Source of the DNA: an uncultured Leucobacter sp.
GTDB taxonomy: Bacteria > Actinomycetota > Actinomycetes > Actinomycetales > Microbacteriaceae
Reading direction: 5' to 3'
Assembly: GCA_937872275.1 (NCBI GenBank)
Contig: CALMSE010000145.1
Coordinates: forward strand, 1 to 8,846
Length of the DNA stretch: 8,846 nt
A model generated the notes under the pieces. That model was not told the origin of the DNA and did no database searches. It saw only the letters and a list, made by a program, of their open reading frames with translations. Positions within the stretch are counted from its first letter, which is position 1, and every line of letters begins with the position of its first letter. Shown here piece after piece: positions 1 through 5,481 of this stretch. Position numbers and translations under genes: made by a program.

Positions 1-137
1 CCCGAGATGGGGAAGTTCTCGACGGCGCGCTGCGTCTGCGCGGCGTAGAGGGCGTTCTTGGGAACGCGCACCTCGCCCATGGTGTCGTGCTCGATGCGGT
101 ACTCGACGGCGCTGTGGTCGCTATGCTCGGTGGTCAC
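1..137 (-). CDS. fumC: Class II fumarate hydratase, N-terminal part (runs off window)
   Basis: Only the first 45 codons lie in the window; the gene continues leftward past base 1. The start is GTG at 137-135, preceded on the minus strand by AAAGGAAG about five bases upstream, a good ribosome binding site. The visible residues include [15 protein letters not shown] followed by [17 protein letters not shown], the typical N-terminus of the fumarase C / aspartase superfamily; the [14 protein letters not shown] stretch is typical of FumC. By family knowledge the full protein is a homotetrameric, iron-independent cytoplasmic enzyme interconverting fumarate and malate in the TCA cycle. It lies 49 bases downstream of the carbonic anhydrase stop on the same strand with no obvious promoter between, so co-transcription is likely. 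The catalytic residues lie outside the window and cannot be checked. Confidence 0.9.
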   Translation of the reverse strand, partial: MTTEHSDHSAVEYRIEHDTMGEVRVPKNALYAAQTQRAVENFPIS

Positions 138-184
138 TGTCTTCCTTTGCTGGTGATGGGTGAGTGTCGAAGTCCAAGGGGACG

Positions 185-211
185 GATCAGCTGAGCGGCG
201 CCAGCTCGATC
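185..211 (-). terminator. Hairpin over the carbonic anhydrase stop codon
   Basis: GATCAGCTG (185-193) pairs with CAGCT (202-206) and GATC (208-211). This gives a 9-bp stem with a one-base bulge and an 8-base loop. The stop codon (187-189) is inside the stem. There is no following U-run, and fumC begins just beyond it, so it may be a processing or coupling structure rather than a true terminator. Confidence 0.25.
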
Positions 212-867
212 GCCAGGGGCCCGACCGCGGTGTAGGGCACGGCGCGGCCCTCGGTCAGGCGGTACTGGCAGCCGACGATGCCGAGCTCGCCGCGGTCGAC
301 GGCGTCGCTGATCGCTCGGGAGTTGCGCAGCAGCTCGTTGACCGTGGCCTCGAGATGGAGGCGCCCCACGGCGTTCGCGTCGATGGCGTCGGACTCGGCG
401 TAGGGGGTCTGGCGGTGGTCGCGGTGCCACAGCTGCTGCACGGAGGGCAGGATCGGGGCGAGCGTGTTGCGCACCGAATCGGTGACGGGACTCGGGTTGC
501 GGCCCGACTGGTCGATGGCTGCGGCGACGGCGCCGCACGAGTCGTGGGCGAGCACGACGATGAGCGAGGTGCCGAGGTAGGCGACGGCGTACTCCATCGA
601 GGCGGTGATCGATTCGGCGACGACGTGGCCCATGTTGCGGGCGATGAACAGGTCGCCCAGGCCGCAGTCGAAGATGATCTCGGCTGCGAGGCGCGAGTCG
701 GAGCAGCCGAAGAGCGCGACGTCGGGGGACTGCCGGTTGACGAGCTCGGTACGGCGCTCCACGTCCTGGTTCGGATGCCGCGAGACGCCGCTGATGAAGC
801 GCTCGTTGCCCGCGATGAACGAGTCCCACGCCTGCTGAGGGGTGACTCTCGGGGTGACAGCGCTCAT
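187..867 (-). CDS. Beta-class carbonic anhydrase
   Basis: This 226-residue protein interconverts CO2 and bicarbonate using one zinc ion per subunit. The sequence shows the diagnostic beta-class motifs: CSDSR at residues 55-59 (zinc ligand Cys55 and the Asp57-Arg59 dyad), then H-x-x-C with His108 and Cys111 followed by GA. The segment RNMGH (77-81) before the second motif is also typical. Length matches a single-domain cytoplasmic enzyme, and no signal peptide is seen. The start is ATG at 867-865, with AAGGAG six bases upstream, a near-ideal ribosome binding site. It follows the DUF4245 gene by 43 bases and precedes fumC by 49, all on the minus strand, so it is probably part of one transcript. 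Bicarbonate supply for anaplerotic carboxylation is a plausible role beside a TCA gene, but that is inference. Confidence 0.93.
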   Translation of the reverse strand: MSAVTPRVTPQQAWDSFIAGNERFISGVSRHPNQDVERRTELVNRQSPDVALFGCSDSRLAAEIIFDCGLGDLFIARNMGHVVAESITASMEYAVAYLGTSLIVVLAHDSCGAVAAAIDQSGRNPSPVTDSVRNTLAPILPSVQQLWHRDHRQTPYAESDAIDANAVGRLHLEATVNELLRNSRAISDAVDRGELGIVGCQYRLTEGRAVPYTAVGPLAIELAPLS

Positions 868-910
868 GTCGGACTCCTTCGGCTCGTTGCGTGCGTCGTG
901 CTTCGTGCGG

Positions 911-1681
911 CTATTCGCCGGTCGCGCTCCGGCCCGGATCGGAAGGGGCGTCGCCTACGGTGCCGTCGCCTCCGCCGCTGCCGACGGTGGCGCCGCCGAA
1001 GGCCGCCACCTGCGCGGCGAGCTCGCGGATCACCTCCGGCCGGTCGGTGCCGAACACCAGCAGGGTCGTGTCGCCCAGTCGGCCCTCGAGGCCGAAGAGC
1101 ACGTTCGCGCCGTCCGGGCTGCGCTCCGAGTGGTCGTAGACGGTCCACTCGATGCCGCCGATGGTCTCGGTGCCGGTCGCGGTCTGCTTCTCGAGCCGCT
1201 CGGCGATCCACCGCTCGTCGACGGCGGCCCGCTCGGTGTCGAAAGCCTGCACGACCGCGGCGTAGGCCCCGTTGGCGGTCGTGTAGCCGATGTACCAGTA
1301 CTGAATGCTGCCGTCCGTGCGCAGATCGGCCTGCTTCGCCTTCCACTCGGCGGGCACCTCGGGCACGATGAGCTGCCGGCCGGCGCTCGGCGAGCTCGTG
1401 CTCGCGGCGGCGGCGACGTCGACCGAGTAGTCCTCGAAGCCCCCGGTGCCGCGCGGCACCATGAGCACGATGAGCAGCACGGCCCCGAGCGACACCAGCA
1501 GGGAGAAGACCAGGTTGTTGACGGTCTTGCGCTGGCGGTACATGCGGCTGTCGTGCGCCTTGCGCGCGGCGGTCTCCGCGGGGGTCTCGGGGCGGCCGAG
1601 CTCGGCGACGACGGTGCCGCTCGGTCGTGCCGCGCTCGTTCCCGCCGCGTTCTCGTGCGCCGCGTTCTTCTCCGCTGCCAC
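911..1681 (-). CDS. DUF4245-type single-pass membrane protein
   Basis: The start is GTG at 1681-1679, two bases after the xseB stop, giving 256 residues. The open frame extends further upstream, but that part overlaps xseB and looks unlike protein (Arg/Ala-rich). Residues 1-53 are hydrophilic. A single hydrophobic helix spans about 54-76, preceded by RQRK, which predicts a cytoplasmic N-terminus and an extracellular C-terminal domain of about 180 residues. The composition, the QYWYIGYTT segment and the RLGDTTLLVFGT segment near the end recall the actinobacterial DUF4245 family, whose function is unknown. The C-terminal 25 or so residues are Gly/Ser/Asp-rich and probably disordered. A ribosome binding site is weak (GAGGG lies too far upstream), so translation probably depends on coupling to xseB. 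The position directly after xseB recurs in related actinobacteria as I recall; I am confident of the gene and less so of the family name. Confidence 0.82.
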   Translation of the reverse strand: MAAEKNAAHENAAGTSAARPSGTVVAELGRPETPAETAARKAHDSRMYRQRKTVNNLVFSLLVSLGAVLLIVLMVPRGTGGFEDYSVDVAAAASTSSPSAGRQLIVPEVPAEWKAKQADLRTDGSIQYWYIGYTTANGAYAAVVQAFDTERAAVDERWIAERLEKQTATGTETIGGIEWTVYDHSERSPDGANVLFGLEGRLGDTTLLVFGTDRPEVIRELAAQVAAFGGATVGSGGGDGTVGDAPSDPGRSATGE

Positions 1682-1683
1682 GG

Positions 1684-1929
1684 TCAGTCGTCGCCCTCGT
1701 CGTCGCTCTGGTCGGCTCCCGCGCCGGCCCGCGCGGCCTCGAGCCGCCTGCGCGCGCCGAGCAGCCACTCCTCGCAGCGCGCGGCCAGCCGCTCGCCCCG
1801 CTCCCACAGCTGCAGCGACTCCTCGAGGGTCGCCCCGCCCTGCTCCAGCCGGTTCACCACGGCGATCAATTCGTCGCGCGCCTGCTCGTAGCTGAGCGCG
1901 GCGGTGTCGTCGGGCGTCTGGGCACTCAT
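1684..1929 (-). CDS. xseB: Exodeoxyribonuclease VII small subunit
   Basis: This 81-residue protein has the XseB signature: SYEQARDELIAVVNRLE at 13-29, then GGATLEESLQLWERGERL at 31-48 and a helical C-terminus ending in an acidic tail. By family knowledge several XseB copies bind one XseA to form exonuclease VII, which degrades single-stranded DNA to oligonucleotides. Length is typical of the family (about 80 residues). I chose ATG 1929-1927 over upstream in-frame starts because it gives the family length and sits seven bases from a TAAGCT box. The stop is two bases from the start of the DUF4245 gene, implying coupling. Unusually, it lies 240 bases from xseA and has its own promoter. Confidence 0.93.
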   Translation of the reverse strand: MSAQTPDDTAALSYEQARDELIAVVNRLEQGGATLEESLQLWERGERLAARCEEWLLGARRRLEAARAGAGADQSDDEGDD

Positions 1930-1936
1930 GGGCTCC

Positions 1937-1942
1937 AGCTTA
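1937..1942 (-). promoter_or_regulatory. -10 box TAAGCT of a probable leaderless xseB promoter
   Basis: On the minus strand GGTAAGCTGGAGCCC runs directly into the xseB ATG, leaving seven bases between the -10 hexamer and the start codon. Transcription would therefore begin at or within a base of the A of ATG. The GGAG inside the spacer could act as a ribosome binding site only if transcription starts further upstream. No convincing -35 is seen. Almost the same 15 bases precede the GTG at 4924. Confidence 0.6.
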
Positions 1943-2003
1943 CCCGTACCGCTGCTCGGAATCATCGGGTGCGGTCTCGGCGGACGATCGCTTCGCATCG
2001 CGC

Positions 2004-2060
2004 CGAGAGCTCGGTCGTGGTCGCCTTTCCCCGTGCCGCACGACCACGATCGAGTTCTCG
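2004..2060. repeat. 20-bp inverted repeat (stem-loop) between xseA and xseB
   Basis: The left arm 2004-2023 pairs with the right arm 2041-2060 across a 17-base loop. Eighteen of twenty pairs are Watson-Crick; the other two (2009 with 2055 and 2014 with 2050) are G opposite T. Read as plus-strand RNA all 20 positions pair, two as G.U; read as minus-strand RNA (the xse transcript) the same two become A.C mismatches. There is no T-run on either side. It could be an I-shaped terminator or processing site for xseA, an operator-like DNA palindrome, or part of an unannotated plus-strand RNA. Confidence 0.7.
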
Positions 2061-2074
2061 CGATGGTGCGGGGG

Positions 2075-2101
2075 CTGTGCGGTGACGAGGGACTGTGCGG
2101 T
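2075..2101. repeat. 9-bp direct repeat CTGTGCGGT, 18-base period
   Basis: CTGTGCGGT occurs at 2075-2083 and again at 2093-2101. The 18-base start-to-start distance is somewhat under two helical turns. It lies in the xseA-xseB gap just outside the 20-bp stem-loop. It might be a protein binding site pair or coincidence in GC-rich DNA. Confidence 0.35.
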
Positions 2102-2169
2102 ACGCGCTGAGTCGCGGCGCGCGGGCAAGAGCGCTGAGGCGGCCGCGATCCCGAGGTCGCGGTCCGTCC

Positions 2170-3405
2170 TCACCGCGCGTGACCGGCGCTCGTCGCGCCG
2201 AGGCGGCCGCCGGCGAGCGAGAGGAGGATAGCGGCGCCAGCCGGCGCCTCGTCCGGGCTTCGCAGCACCTCTCCAGGGGTCCCGTCGGCGCCCTGCAGCT
2301 GCGCGATGGCGTAGCCGCGGTCGAGCGTGGCGCGGGGCGAGAGGGCGGTCAGGCGGGCGCGGGAGTGGGCGAGCTCGGCGTCGCGATCCCGGACCTCGCG
2401 CTCCGCCAGCTCCGTGCCTCGGGCGATCCATCGAACCAGCTCCTCGGCGCGCTCGTCGACGATGCGCTCCGGCCGGTCGAGCGCGGGCCTCGCCCGCAAC
2501 TGGGCGATGCGGTCCGTCTCGTGCGCGAGCAGCTGGCCCAGCCTCCCGCTCATGCGGCCCCGGGCCTGGTCGATGACGGCGAGCTGCTCGCCGACGTCGG
2601 GCACGATGCGCTTGGCCGCGTCGGTCGGGGTGCTCGCCCGCAGGTCGGCGACCTCGTCGAGCAGGGGGCGATCCGCCTCGTGACCGATCGCGCTGACGAG
2701 GGGCGTCGTCGCCGCGGCTGCCGCCCTCAGCACCCGCTCGTCGCTGAACGGCAGCAGGTTCTGGAAGTCGCCGCCGCCGCGCGCCACCACGATGACGTCG
2801 ACCTCAGGATCGGCGTCGAGCGCCTCGATGCCCGCGGCGACCTCGGCGGCGGCGCGGTCGCCCTGCACGGCGGCGTGGTGCACGCGGAAGCGCACACCCG
2901 GCCAGCGCAGCGTCGCGTTGCGGATCACGTCCTTCTCGGCATCCGAGTCGCGCCCCGTGACGAGTCCGATGCATTGCGGGAGGAAGGGGAGCGGGCGCTT
3001 GCGGTCGGCGTCGAAGAGCCCCTCCTTCGCGAGCTGCTGCCTCAGCTGCTCGAGGCGCTGCAGCAGTTCGCCGAGACCCACGTGCGACAGCTCGAGCACC
3101 TGCACGGTGAGCGAGCCACCCTTCACCCAGAAGTTCGGCTTCACGAGCGCGGTGACGCGGTCGCCCTGCGCGAAGTCGCCTGTGAGGCCGCGCGCGACCG
3201 ACTGCCAGATCGTGAAGCTCACGGTCGCGTCCTGGCTCAGGTCTTTCAGCTTGCCGTAGACGTGGCCGCCGCGCAGCTGCCACTGGGTGATCTCGCCCTC
3301 GACCCAGACCGTGCCGAGGCGGTCGACCCACTCCGCGATCTTCTTGCTCATGAGACCGACGGGCCAGGGCGCCTCGCGGGTCGCCGGGGCGGTGGGGGAG
3401 GCCAT
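2170..3405 (-). CDS. xseA: Exodeoxyribonuclease VII large subunit
   Basis: This 411-residue catalytic subunit of exonuclease VII works with XseB to degrade single-stranded DNA from both ends without a nucleotide cofactor. An N-terminal OB-fold (about 20-120) contains WVEGEITQWQLRGGHVYGKLKD and FWVKGGSLTVQV. The nuclease domain follows, with GLVTGRDSDAEKD around 148-159, ARGGGDFQNL from residue 208, and SAIGHEADRPLLDEVADLRASTPT with His242 and Asp245. These match the conserved Asp/Arg/His/Asp set of the family. A helical region follows, and the C-terminal LSPRATLDRGYAI motif is present. It is somewhat shorter than the E. coli protein (456), as is common in actinobacteria. The ATG at 3405-3403 lies six bases after a TAGGCT box with no ribosome binding site, pointing to leaderless expression. 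It is divergent from truB. Confidence 0.95.
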   Translation of the reverse strand: MASPTAPATREAPWPVGLMSKKIAEWVDRLGTVWVEGEITQWQLRGGHVYGKLKDLSQDATVSFTIWQSVARGLTGDFAQGDRVTALVKPNFWVKGGSLTVQVLELSHVGLGELLQRLEQLRQQLAKEGLFDADRKRPLPFLPQCIGLVTGRDSDAEKDVIRNATLRWPGVRFRVHHAAVQGDRAAAEVAAGIEALDADPEVDVIVVARGGGDFQNLLPFSDERVLRAAAAATTPLVSAIGHEADRPLLDEVADLRASTPTDAAKRIVPDVGEQLAVIDQARGRMSGRLGQLLAHETDRIAQLRARPALDRPERIVDERAEELVRWIARGTELAEREVRDRDAELAHSRARLTALSPRATLDRGYAIAQLQGADGTPGEVLRSPDEAPAGAAILLSLAGGRLGATSAGHAR

Positions 3406-3411
3406 GCACCC

Positions 3412-3417
3412 AGCCTA
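3412..3417 (-). promoter_or_regulatory. -10 box TAGGCT of a probable leaderless xseA promoter
   Basis: On the minus strand GCTAGGCTGGG (3419-3409) ends three bases before the xseA ATG, leaving six bases between hexamer and start. The same 11 bases occur, oppositely oriented, before truB. No clear -35 is present; the outer arm of the intergenic palindrome begins about where a -35 would sit. Confidence 0.65.
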
Positions 3418-3439
3418 GCTGGCCCGCATCGTGTCGCTT

Positions 3440-3493
3440 CAGGTGTCGGTTCGGTGCGGCATTCGGCGATTCGGCGCACGAAACCGACACCTG
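3440..3493. repeat. Imperfect 54-bp palindrome between the divergent xseA and truB promoters
   Basis: Outer arms CAGGTGTCGGTT (3440-3451) and AACCGACACCTG (3482-3493) are perfect 12-bp inverted repeats. After two mismatched positions, GTGCG (3454-3458) pairs with CGCAC (3475-3479) on the same axis (3466.5). The centre holds a perfect tandem duplication of ATTCGGCG (3461-3468 and 3469-3476). The axis is within about four bases of the midpoint between the two start codons. It could be an operator for a dimeric regulator of both promoters, or a dispersed REP-like element. Confidence 0.7.
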
Positions 3494-3521
3494 CAGACGA
3501 GGTCGGGCCGCGCGGCGCCGC

Positions 3522-3527
3522 TAGGCT
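3522..3527 (+). promoter_or_regulatory. -10 box TAGGCT of a probable leaderless truB promoter
   Basis: GCTAGGCTGGG (3520-3530) precedes the truB ATG; seven bases (3528-3534) separate hexamer and start codon. This fits transcription starting at the A of ATG. No good -35 lies 16-18 bases upstream (GAGGTC), and there is no ribosome binding site. Confidence 0.68.
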
Positions 3528-3534
3528 GGGCGCG

Positions 3535-4509
3535 ATGAACCTCACCCCGAACGGCCTGCTGCTGGTCGACAAAGCCGAAGCGTGGACGAGCCACGACGTC
3601 GTCGCGAAGGCGCGCCGCGCCATGGGGACGCGCAAGGTCGGCCACGCGGGCACCCTCGACCCGATGGCGACGGGACTGCTGCTCGTCGGCGTGGGGCCCG
3701 CGACCCGCCTGCTCACGCATCTGGTGGGCCTCGGCAAGACCTACGAGGCGACGATCCGGCTCGGCATCTCGACCGTCTCCGACGACCGGGAGGGCGAGAT
3801 CCTCGACACCGCGCCCCCCGCCGAGTTCGAGGCGCTCGCCGCGGAGCCCGGACGCATCGCGGCGGCGGTCGCGGAGCTCACCGGCGAGATCGAGCAGACG
3901 CCGAGCGCGGTCAGCGCGATCAAGGTCGACGGGCGCCGGGCCTACGATCTGGTGCGGGCCGGCGAACAGGTCGAACTGCGGAAGCGCCCGGTGACGATCC
4001 GCTCGTTCGAGATCGAACCGCCGCGCCTGGCCGAGGCCGAGGGACTGTCGGGCGGGGCGCTGCCGATCGACGTGATCGACGTCGACGCGAGGGTGGAGTG
4101 CTCCTCTGGCACCTACATCCGCGCGCTCGCCCGCGATCTCGGTGAGGCGCTCGGCGTGGGCGGGCACCTCACCGCGTTGCGCCGCACCGAGGTGGGCCCC
4201 TTCTCGGTGGGCGAGGCCGTCTCGAACGAGGCGCTCGCAGCGGGAGCGGTGGATCCGGCAGCGCTGATCCCTCCCGCCGCCGCTGCCGCGCGTCTCTTCC
4301 CCGTGCTCGCCCTCGACGAGGCGCAGACGAGGGATCTCGGCCATGGCAAGCGCCTCGAACTGACGGAGGCGCAGCGCGCCGAGACGCCCGCCGACGCCCC
4401 GCTCGTCGCCGCGATCGCGCCCGGCGGCCGGCTGGTGGGCCTCGTCTCGGTGGCCGGCGGGCGCACGAAGGTCGTGACGAACTTCCCGGCGACGGGGGAG
4501 GAGGCCTGA
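3535..4509 (+). CDS. truB: tRNA pseudouridine(55) synthase
   Basis: This 324-residue protein converts U55 in the T-loop of tRNAs to pseudouridine. N-terminal GLLLVDKAEAWTSHDVV leads to RKVGHAGTLDPMATGLL, in which Asp42 is the expected catalytic aspartate. KTYEATIRLG at 68-77 supplies the conserved tyrosine (Tyr70). SSGTYIRALARDLGEALG at 190-207 is the later conserved motif. Residues from about 255 form the reduced PUA-like end common in actinobacterial TruB. An open frame continues far upstream of this ATG, but it is antisense to xseA; family alignment and the start-adjacent -10 box fix the start at 3535. The stop overlaps the next start by one base. The usual neighbours infB and rbfA are not upstream; xseA is there instead, divergent. 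Confidence 0.95.
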   Translation: MNLTPNGLLLVDKAEAWTSHDVVAKARRAMGTRKVGHAGTLDPMATGLLLVGVGPATRLLTHLVGLGKTYEATIRLGISTVSDDREGEILDTAPPAEFEALAAEPGRIAAAVAELTGEIEQTPSAVSAIKVDGRRAYDLVRAGEQVELRKRPVTIRSFEIEPPRLAEAEGLSGGALPIDVIDVDARVECSSGTYIRALARDLGEALGVGGHLTALRRTEVGPFSVGEAVSNEALAAGAVDPAALIPPAAAAARLFPVLALDEAQTRDLGHGKRLELTEAQRAETPADAPLVAAIAPGGRLVGLVSVAGGRTKVVTNFPATGEEA

Positions 4510-4517
4510 TGGTCCTC
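4498..4517 (+). promoter_or_regulatory. Hairpin hiding the ribosome binding site at the truB / membrane protein junction
   Basis: GAGGA (4498-4502) plus CC (4505-4506) pair with GG (4511-4512) plus TCCTC (4513-4517), with GG (4503-4504) bulged and TGAT as loop. The AGGAGG ribosome binding site (4499-4504) is largely enclosed, while the loop and closing pair hold the truB stop TGA and downstream ATG (4509-4511). Ribosomes finishing truB would open it, so it fits translational coupling. Seven pairs only, so chance is possible. Confidence 0.35.
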
Positions 4518-4865
4518 TGGTTCGGGATCGCTCAGATCGCCGTCGCCGCGCTCGCGTCGCTCGTCTGCCTCGCCGGCTTCGCCCGTGGCCGGGCGCCGAA
4601 CGACTACACCCTGGGCGCGACACTGGTGGTCGGCCTGCTCTTGCTCGCGCAGATCGTCTCCGCGATCATCGCGCCCCTCGCGGGCAACCCGCCGCAGGGC
4701 GATCCGCTCGAATTCTGGATGTATCTCGTGACGGCGACCCTGCTGCCCTTCGGCGCAGGGCTCTGGGCCCTCATCGACCGCAAGAGATCGGCCAATCTCG
4801 TGCTCTTCGTCGTGAACATCGCGGTCGCCGTGATGATCTACCGCATGCTGGTGCTCTGGGGGTGA
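4509..4865 (+). CDS. Small four-helix membrane protein, function unknown
   Basis: The 118-residue product is almost entirely hydrophobic, with four predicted transmembrane helices at about 3-24, 34-58, 67-89 and 95-117. The short charged turns RGR (26-28) and DRKR (90-93) suggest that both of those loops are cytoplasmic, placing N- and C-termini outside. The start ATG overlaps the truB stop (TGATG) and has AGGAGG four bases upstream, so translation is coupled to truB. I recognise no domain or catalytic motif. Its place between truB and ribF suggests a conserved but uncharacterised envelope protein rather than a partner of those enzymes. I am confident it is a real gene because of its good binding site, junction overlap and coherent topology. 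Confidence 0.85.
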   Translation: MVLWFGIAQIAVAALASLVCLAGFARGRAPNDYTLGATLVVGLLLLAQIVSAIIAPLAGNPPQGDPLEFWMYLVTATLLPFGAGLWALIDRKRSANLVLFVVNIAVAVMIYRMLVLWG

Positions 4866-4910
4866 CCGACGCGGGCGGCGAACGGTCAGCGCCGATGCGA
4901 CCCGCGCCGG

Positions 4911-4916
4911 TAAGCT
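4911..4916 (+). promoter_or_regulatory. -10 box TAAGCT of a probable leaderless promoter for the gene at 4924
   Basis: GGTAAGCTGGGGGCC (4909-4923) runs directly into GTG at 4924, with seven bases between hexamer and start. It matches the xseB promoter at 13 of 15 positions. No clear -35 is visible. It would give the second membrane protein and ribF a promoter independent of truB. A weak stem (4871-4880 with 4890-4905) just upstream might end truB transcripts. Confidence 0.62.
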
Positions 4917-4923
4917 GGGGGCC

Positions 4924-5481
4924 GTGTCAGCGAACCTTTCCGATGCGCAGCCGGGGGATGTGAAGCCGCGCACCGACGGCCTGGGCCGGGTGCTCATCAC
5001 GGTGTACCTCATCCTCGCGCTCGCGGCGACCATGCGAGCGGTCTTCCAGATCATCGCCAAGTTCGAGGAGGCGCCGCTCGCCTACTCGCTCTCGCTCGTC
5101 TCGGGCATCGTGTACATCGTGGCGACGATCGCCCTCATCAGGCGCCGGGGGGCCTGGCGGATCGTGGCTTGGGTGGCGCTCGTCTTCGAGTTCGCCGGCG
5201 TGCTCATCGTCGGCTCGCTCAGCTTCGTCGCCCCCGCGCTCTTCGCCCACGACTCGGTGTGGTCGCACTTCGGATCCGGCTACCTCTTCATCCCGTTCGT
5301 GCTGCCGGTGCTCGGCATGATCTGGCTGCGCCGCGACGGCATGCGCCGGCGCGAGACGACCGCCGGGCACGCCGCGGACGCCGAGACGGCCGCGCCCGTC
5401 GAGGGCACTGCCCCGACCGGGGGTACGGCTGCGCCAGAGGGCACCTCCTCCTCCGAGGGGACCGGGGCGGAGGCGCGATGA
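4924..5481 (+). CDS. Four-helix membrane protein with disordered C-terminal tail, function unknown
   Basis: This 185-residue protein has predicted transmembrane helices at about 22-44, 53-72, 79-102 and 119-135. Basic clusters RRR (73-75) and RR/RRR (136-143) indicate cytoplasmic loops and a cytoplasmic C-terminus. Residues 144-185 form a low-complexity tail rich in Ala, Thr, Gly, Glu and Pro with repeated EGT units, probably disordered. The segment HDSVWSHFGSGYLFIPFVLP before and into the last helix is distinctive, but I cannot tie it to a named family. The GTG start is chosen because a TAAGCT box lies seven bases upstream. The stop TGA overlaps the ATGATG of ribF, so the two are translationally coupled. 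A role in flavin transport is imaginable from position alone but has no sequence support. Confidence 0.83.
   Translation: MSANLSDAQPGDVKPRTDGLGRVLITVYLILALAATMRAVFQIIAKFEEAPLAYSLSLVSGIVYIVATIALIRRRGAWRIVAWVALVFEFAGVLIVGSLSFVAPALFAHDSVWSHFGSGYLFIPFVLPVLGMIWLRRDGMRRRETTAGHAADAETAAPVEGTAPTGGTAAPEGTSSSEGTGAEAR

Noticed and set aside
160..1371. A 403-codon plus-strand frame over the carbonic anhydrase and DUF4245 genes
   Set aside because: It mirrors two well-supported minus-strand genes, turns into an Arg/Ser/Pro-rich run, and has no recognisable domain.
842..1891. A 349-codon plus-strand frame over the DUF4245 gene and xseB
   Set aside because: It is antisense to coupled genes with good family matches. 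No ribosome binding site or known motif is seen.
1930..1998. Upstream in-frame start for xseB giving 104 residues
   Set aside because: The extra 23 residues are Pro/Arg-rich and unlike the family, and would be encoded across the TAAGCT promoter box.
2095..3534. A long in-frame upstream extension of truB (about 480 codons)
   Set aside because: It is antisense to xseA, whose motifs are unambiguous. The conserved TruB N-terminus begins at 3535, next to a -10 box.
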